From positions 1 through 64,000 of the forward strand of contig NZ_JAJFAV010000005.1 of the NCBI RefSeq assembly GCF_020711235.1: 64,000 nucleotides of DNA, given 5' to 3'. The DNA comes from Hymenobacter sp. 15J16-1T3B (GTDB lineage Bacteria > Bacteroidota > Bacteroidia > Cytophagales > Hymenobacteraceae). Positions 59,955 through 64,000 of this stretch are shown here, in pieces (the first letter of the stretch is position 1; each line of letters opens with the position of its first letter). The notes beneath the pieces were generated by a model. That model was not told the origin of the DNA and did no database searches. It saw only the letters and a list, made by a program, of their open reading frames with translations. A program made the translations under genes and the position numbers.

Positions 59955-60842
59955 CTAGTGCAGGGGGCGCTTTTTCACCATGCCGCCCTCCGCGTCGTCC
60001 ACGGTTTGCTGGATGAGAAAGGCCGCGGGGTCGATGCGGCGGACTTCGGTGCGCAGCTGCGGCAGCTCCAGGCGCGTGACGACGGTGAAGACGATGTCGC
60101 GGTCCACGTTTCGGTCGCCGCGCTTGCCGTAGCCGCGCTTGCCCTGGTAGATGGTCACGCCGCGGCCCAGCTTCTCGGTAATGGCTTCGCGGATTTCCTC
60201 GCTCAGGTCCGACACGATGGTGACGCCGGTGTACTGCTCCAGGCCGTTGAGCAGGAAATCCAGGGACTTGGAGGCGGCCACGTAGGTCAGGATGGAGTAC
60301 AGCGCGGGTTCTTTGCCGAGGAAAAAAGCCGCCGCGGTGAAGATGAACACGTTCAGGATCAGAATCACGTCGCTGACCTTGACCAGCGGGCTGTGCTTGG
60401 TGATGAGCAGGGCGGCTATTTCGGTGCCGTCGAGCACGGCGCCGCCGCGCATGGCCAGGCCGATGCCCGCCCCGATAAACAAGCCCCCGAACACGGCCGT
60501 CAGCAGCAGATCGGGGGTGATGTCGGGGATGGGCAGCACGGCCAGGGCGGCGGAAAGGCCGGCAATGGCCAGGGCGCTTTTCAGGGCGAAGGCGCGGCCG
60601 ATCTGCCGGTAGCCCAGCACGACGAAGGGCAGGTTGATGACCAGCAGCAGGGCGGCCAGCGGCAGACCGAGCACCTGGGCCAGCAGCATGGAAATGCCGG
60701 TGACGCCACCATCGATGAAGTGGCTGCTGAGCAAAAAGCCCTTCAGCCCGAAGGCAGCGGACAGGATGCCCAGCACGATGAGGGCAGTATTCTTGAGTTT
60801 GTCGCCGAGCGAAGACGCGGGCGGGGCAACGGTAGTGGGCAT
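59955..60842 (-). CDS. YitT-family membrane protein (DUF161/DUF2179)
   Basis: 295 residues. Five or six membrane helices (about 15-185, TALIVLGILSAAFGLKGFLL; GGLFIGAGIGLAMRGGAVLDGTEIAALL) are followed by a cytosolic DUF2179 domain (about 205-290; GVTIVSDLSEEIREAITEKLGRGVTIYQGKRGYGKR). Function unknown; some members are named 5-formyltetrahydrofolate cyclo-ligase neighbours, but no such gene is here. The ATG at 60842 is chosen over 43 extra residues. Confidence 0.88.
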   Translation of the reverse strand: MPTTVAPPASSLGDKLKNTALIVLGILSAAFGLKGFLLSSHFIDGGVTGISMLLAQVLGLPLAALLLVINLPFVVLGYRQIGRAFALKSALAIAGLSAALAVLPIPDITPDLLLTAVFGGLFIGAGIGLAMRGGAVLDGTEIAALLITKHSPLVKVSDVILILNVFIFTAAAFFLGKEPALYSILTYVAASKSLDFLLNGLEQYTGVTIVSDLSEEIREAITEKLGRGVTIYQGKRGYGKRGDRNVDRDIVFTVVTRLELPQLRTEVRRIDPAAFLIQQTVDDAEGGMVKKRPLH

Positions 60843-60990
60843 GACGAAGGGGGCGGGCAGGCCGCAAAAGCGCCGACCCATCGGCTGATGGGCGGGCGCG
60901 TGACTCGGAAAGCGAAAAGCCCGCACACGCGTGGGCGGCTGGCAACCAGACGGGGCCAGCCTGGCACGCATGCGGCGGGTGAGCGGAACC

Positions 60991-61016
60991 AGCCGCCGGG
61001 CAGCAGCCCGGCGGCT
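60991..61016. terminator. Hairpin terminator of the small secreted protein gene
   Basis: An 11-bp stem AGCCGCCGGGC / GCCCGGCGGCT with loop AGCA, seven bases after the stop at 61023. It supports the gene call there. Confidence 0.7.
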
Positions 61017-61022
61017 CTGGCT

Positions 61023-61433
61023 CTACGGGCCGTTCGGGACTTCCGATGTCAGGCGCGCGGCGGTAGCACGGCGCCCCAGCGGCGCGGGCTGCCCGGGGGC
61101 CGGCGCCGGGCCCAGGCCGTGGCTGGCGGGCAGCCGCACCGGCGCCGGGAGCAAAGCGGGCAGCACGGGCAGCGGCTCGGGCCGGGGCTGCGGCGCAGCT
61201 ACTTCGGCGCCGGGCAGCAGGGCGGGTAGTACGGCGTGCCGGCCGGCAGCGGCCAGGGCGTCGTTGGTTTGGCGCGCCAGCACCGCAGTGGCGGCGAGGG
61301 ACCGGTCGGGCCGCAGCAAGCCGCCGAGCAGCAGGGCCAGCAGCAGGAGCCAGCGGCGCGCGGGGCCGCGGGCGCCCCGTCCGCGCTGAACGGGGCAGCA
61401 CCAAAGCTTCGTCTGCCGGGAGGTTGCCGCCAT
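61023..61433 (-). CDS. Small Pro/Ala-rich exported protein, unknown
   Basis: 136 residues. An Arg-rich N-terminus is followed by a hydrophobic helix (LLLLALLLGGLLRP, about 30-45), then a Pro/Ala/Leu-rich tail (PQPRPEPLPVLPALLPAPVRLPASHG). It is called because it has a TACCTTTG element right before the ATG, very high GC at third positions and a terminator just after the stop. The long reading frame that continues upstream on the same strand runs antisense through the peptidase gene and is rejected. No family known. Confidence 0.6.
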   Translation of the reverse strand: MAATSRQTKLWCCPVQRGRGARGPARRWLLLLALLLGGLLRPDRSLAATAVLARQTNDALAAAGRHAVLPALLPGAEVAAPQPRPEPLPVLPALLPAPVRLPASHGLGPAPAPGQPAPLGRRATAARLTSEVPNGP

Positions 61434-61440
61434 GCGCCGG

Positions 61441-61448
61441 CAAAGGTA
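61441..61448 (-). promoter_or_regulatory. -7 element directly before the ATG of the small exported protein gene (TACCTTTG)
   Basis: TACCTTTG ends seven bases before the ATG at 61433, so the mRNA would be leaderless or nearly so, as with aroC. The -33 box is not clear. Confidence 0.5.
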
Positions 61449-61495
61449 CCCCAAAATGCCTGGCCCCGCCCCGCCCAAAAGCCCGCGGGCCTGCC

Positions 61496-61503
61496 TACCT
61501 TCG
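61496..61503 (+). promoter_or_regulatory. -7 element of the S9 peptidase gene (TACCTTCG)
   Basis: TACCTTCG, 23 bases before the ATG at 61527 and divergent from the element at 61441. Confidence 0.45.
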
Positions 61504-61526
61504 GGTTCCACATTCCCCCTTTTGCC

Positions 61527-63581
61527 ATGAAAAAACCGTTGCTGCTGGCCGCGCTGGCCGGCGCCACGCTCTCCGCCTCGGCCCAGCAGACGCTCACGCC
61601 GGAGCTGCTCTGGAAGCTCGGCCGCCTGGGCGAGCTGCAGGTGTCGCCCGACCGCAAAACCGTGGCCTTCACCGTCACGCGCTACGACCTCGGCGCCAAC
61701 CGCGGCAACACCGACATCTACACCGTGCCCGTAGCCGGCGGCGCGGTGAAGCAGCTGACCAGCACCCCGTTCAGCGAAAACACCCTGAACTGGCGCCCCG
61801 ACGGCAAGCTCACGTTCTTGGCCGACGAAGGCCAGGGCCCGCAGCTCTACGCCATGAACGCCGACGGTGCGGGCAAGCAGAAAATCAGCGAGTTCACGGA
61901 CGCCAGCCTCTCGAACCTGAAGTACGCCGGCTCGGGCAAGTTCATTCTCTACACCCAGGATGTGAAGGTGCGCAAGAGCTTGCATGACCTCTACCCCGAC
62001 CTGCCCAAGGCCGACGCCAGGCTCTACGACGACCTGTTTTACCGCCACTGGACGCAGTGGGAGGACGACAAAGCCTCGCACGTGTTCTTTCAGCCCGTCG
62101 GGGATGATGGCAAACCCACCGGCTATGGCAAGGACGTGCAACAGGGCGAGGCCTTCGACGCGCCGGTGCAGCCCCTGGCGGGTTCCGAGCAGCTGGCCTT
62201 TTCGCCCGACGGCTACTGGCTGGCCTACACCTCGCGCAAGCTCTCGGGCAAGGCCGAAGCCGTCAGCACCAACTCGGACATCTACCTGTACTCGGTGCGC
62301 GACGGGAAAACCGTGAACCTCTCGCAGGGCATGGAGGGCTACGACATCGAGCCCGCGTTTTCGCCCGACGGCGCAAAGGTGGCCTGGCTGAGCATGGCCA
62401 CGCCGGGCTTCGAGTCGGACCGCAACGGCATCATCGTGCACGACCTGAAAACCGGCAAGCACGAGGACATTACCAAGGGCTCGGAGCTGAGCGCGGGCAA
62501 CGTGCGCTGGTCGCCGGACGGCAAGACCATCTACTTCGTGGCCGTGGTGGAGGGCACCGAGCAGCTGTTTTCCGTCCCGAGCAAGGGCGGCAAAATCAAG
62601 CAGCTGACCCAGGGCCTGCAGAACTACAACAGCTTCGAGCTGGCCGGCCCCGACGTGGCCATCTGCAACCGCACTACCATGCAAAGCCCGGCCGAAGTGG
62701 TGCGGGTGAGCCTGAAAAACGGCCAGGAAACGGCTTTGACCACCATCAACCAGGACGTGATGGGCCAGGTGAAGGTGGGCAAGGTGGAAAACCGCCGCGT
62801 GACGACCACCGACGGCAAGCAGATGCAGGTGTACGTCATCTACCCGCCCGATTTCGACGCGAGCAAGAAGTACCCGGCGCTGCTCTACTGCCAGGGCGGC
62901 CCGCAAAGCCCCATCACCCAGGCCTTCTCCTACCGCTGGAATTTCGCCCTGATGGCCGCGCAAGGCTACATCGTGGTGGCCCCGAACCGCCGCGGCCTGC
63001 CCGGCTTCGGACGCGAGTGGAACGATGCCATTAGCGGCGACTGGGGCGGGCAGCCCATCCGCGACTACCTCTCGGCCATCGACAAGGTGAGCGAGGAGCC
63101 CTACGTGGACAAGGACCGCCGCGGCTGCGTGGGCGCTTCGTACGGGGGCTTTTCGGTGTACTACCTGGCGGGCCACCACCAGGGCCGCTTCAAGACGTTC
63201 ATTGCCCACGCGGGCCTCTACGACCTGACGAGCTGGTACCCGACCACCGAGGAAATGTTCTTTGCCAACTACGAATTCAAGGGCGCGCCCTGGGACAAGA
63301 CCGCGCCCAAGAGCTACCAGGAGTTCAGCCCGGCCAACTTCGTGGGCCAGTGGGACACGCCCATCCTCGTCATCCACGGCGGCAAGGACTTCCGCGTGCC
63401 CGAAGGCCAGGGCATGGAAGCTTTCGGCGCGGCCCAGCTGCGCGGCATTCCGAGCCGCTTCCTGTACTTCCCCAACGAAGGCCACTGGATTCAGAAGCCG
63501 CAGAACTCGGTGCTCTGGAACCGCGTGTTCTTCGACTGGCTGGGCCGTACGCTCAAAACCGACGGGCAAGCAGCGAAATAA
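61527..63581 (+). CDS. S9-family prolyl oligopeptidase-type peptidase, exported
   Basis: 684 residues. Signal peptide MKKPLLLAALAGATLSASAQ, then a WD/PD40-like beta-propeller (about 30-400, with repeated DRKTVAFTVT, WRPDGKLTFLAD and FSPDG motifs). The catalytic alpha/beta-hydrolase has Ser538 in GASYGG, Asp621 in GGKDFRVP and His653 in EGHWI. Periplasmic or secreted; it cleaves short peptides after Pro or Ala or is a dipeptidyl peptidase. The ATG at 61527 is chosen. A terminator follows. Confidence 0.93.
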   Translation: MKKPLLLAALAGATLSASAQQTLTPELLWKLGRLGELQVSPDRKTVAFTVTRYDLGANRGNTDIYTVPVAGGAVKQLTSTPFSENTLNWRPDGKLTFLADEGQGPQLYAMNADGAGKQKISEFTDASLSNLKYAGSGKFILYTQDVKVRKSLHDLYPDLPKADARLYDDLFYRHWTQWEDDKASHVFFQPVGDDGKPTGYGKDVQQGEAFDAPVQPLAGSEQLAFSPDGYWLAYTSRKLSGKAEAVSTNSDIYLYSVRDGKTVNLSQGMEGYDIEPAFSPDGAKVAWLSMATPGFESDRNGIIVHDLKTGKHEDITKGSELSAGNVRWSPDGKTIYFVAVVEGTEQLFSVPSKGGKIKQLTQGLQNYNSFELAGPDVAICNRTTMQSPAEVVRVSLKNGQETALTTINQDVMGQVKVGKVENRRVTTTDGKQMQVYVIYPPDFDASKKYPALLYCQGGPQSPITQAFSYRWNFALMAAQGYIVVAPNRRGLPGFGREWNDAISGDWGGQPIRDYLSAIDKVSEEPYVDKDRRGCVGASYGGFSVYYLAGHHQGRFKTFIAHAGLYDLTSWYPTTEEMFFANYEFKGAPWDKTAPKSYQEFSPANFVGQWDTPILVIHGGKDFRVPEGQGMEAFGAAQLRGIPSRFLYFPNEGHWIQKPQNSVLWNRVFFDWLGRTLKTDGQAAK

Positions 63582-63610
63582 GGCTACTTTAGTTCGCAGT
63601 CCTGTTCTAC

Positions 63611-63641
63611 CAAGAGGCCGGCCCCCGTTGCCGGCCTCTTG
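63611..63641. terminator. Terminator of the S9 peptidase gene
   Basis: A 12-bp stem CAAGAGGCCGGC / GCCGGCCTCTTG with a seven-base loop, 30 bases past the stop. No long T run. Confidence 0.85.
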
Positions 63642-63675
63642 CCGTTTCTTGCGCGCTATTCTTACTCTTCGTCCG

Positions 63676-64000
63676 ATGAAATATCCGTTGGCCGCGGCGC
63701 TGCTGCTGCTCGCACAGCTGGGCCGGGCCCAGACGCAGACCCTGGCCGCCTCGGTGCCGCTTGAGCTGCCGCTGTACTTTTACATGAGCGTGCCGCCCCA
63801 GCACCCCTCGCCCGACGACTCACTGGCTCGGCAGGTGTACGTGCAGCAGGGCGTGCGCTCGGTGCTGAAGCTGCGCCCCTACCCCGAGCAGCCCAGCCGC
63901 GCCGCCGATACGGTGGAATACTGCGAGTACGACCGGCGCGGCAACCTCACGCTGCGGGTGGCCCCGCCGAACCGCCGGCAGTACCGCCGCTACGACGCCC
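63676..64000 (+). CDS. Partial exported protein, cut by the window end
   Basis: Open from ATG at 63676 to the last base, 108 codons and no stop. The N-terminus is a signal peptide (MKYPLAAALLLLAQLGRAQ). Then TLAASVPLELPLYFYMSVPPQHP and EYCEYDRRGNLTLRVAPP. The mature part is beta-rich with many Arg and Tyr. I cannot name a family. The codon bias is gene-like. Confidence 0.75.
   Translation, partial: MKYPLAAALLLLAQLGRAQTQTLAASVPLELPLYFYMSVPPQHPSPDDSLARQVYVQQGVRSVLKLRPYPEQPSRAADTVEYCEYDRRGNLTLRVAPPNRRQYRRYDA

Noticed and set aside
61434-63569. Very long minus-strand reading frame antisense to the S9 peptidase gene
   Set aside because: It mirrors a high-GC gene, is Ala/Gly/His/Val-rich, lacks any domain, and is a shadow of the real plus-strand peptidase. 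Only the last 136 codons beyond that gene look independent.

Overview
The window looks like chromosomal DNA from a high-GC member of the Bacteroidota, most like a Hymenobacter-type cytophagal. This is judged from protein style only. The supporting signs are a fused SecDF, a TonB-dependent receptor with a carboxypeptidase-D-regulatory N-domain, DUF2490, DUF5777 and YceI envelope proteins, SurA/PpiC foldases, an rplM-rpsI-rpsB-tsf cluster, few Shine-Dalgarno sites, and repeated Bacteroidota-type -7 elements (TAnnTTTG, with TAnCTTCG variants) in front of genes. I see no rRNA, tRNA, CRISPR array, transposase or prophage.

Layout. 1-7.7 kb: glutaryl-CoA dehydrogenase, an APC permease, a DUF2490 protein, chorismate synthase (aroC), an HTTM membrane protein and an Nfu-type Fe-S carrier. 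8-12.3 kb (minus strand): a cytochrome c lipoprotein / YceI / DUF5777 operon, then an ECF sigma factor overlapping a one-TM protein with a beta-barrel-like C-terminus. 12.6-16.2 kb: secDF and a small secreted protein. 16.3-22.1 kb (minus strand): a TonB receptor under a clear TPP riboswitch and promoter, and nearby a PnuC-type transporter, NadR-like kinase, aldose epimerase and GNAT operon. I read this as a probable thiamine-salvage neighbourhood. 22.2-29.7 kb: rhodanese, HrpB helicase, metallophosphoesterase, FRG-domain protein, a second DUF2490 protein and guaB. 29.8-32.8 kb: a complete partner-switching module (SpoIIE-type phosphatase, STAS antagonist, HATPase kinase). 32.8-38.5 kb: a PpiC lipoprotein, SurA, a MoxR ATPase and an unknown protein. 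38.7-46.5 kb: SDR, GNAT, an outer-membrane-like protein, recA, a DUF3108 protein and a PhoB/PhoR-like two-component pair. 46.5-52 kb: small unknown proteins, a four-gene envelope cluster ending in a DUF3089 hydrolase, a tandem pair of Roadblock/LC7-like proteins and a bitopic CarboxypepD_reg protein. 52.4-55.2 kb: tsf, rpsB, rpsI, rplM. 55.3-64 kb: a GT-C-like membrane protein, an RluA synthase, YeiH with a LysR regulator, YitT, a small secreted protein, an S9 peptidase and a truncated gene at the edge.

Many genes are bounded by strong hairpin terminators. The non-coding DNA carries several families of short foldback repeats. The clearest is a 228-bp MITE-like element at 44092-44319 with a perfect 25-bp terminal inverted repeat and a terminator-like hairpin inside it. 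Two diverged relatives lie at 4181-4370 and 38552-38733.

Most of the content is ordinary core genome. The items most worth a second look are the TPP-riboswitch receptor with its overlapping leader ORF and possible TTG start, the foldback repeats that carry terminators, the sigma factor / barrel fusion, the cytochrome-YceI-DUF5777 operon, the orphan partner-switching module and the Roadblock-like pair. I did not find a system that I can claim is wholly new.
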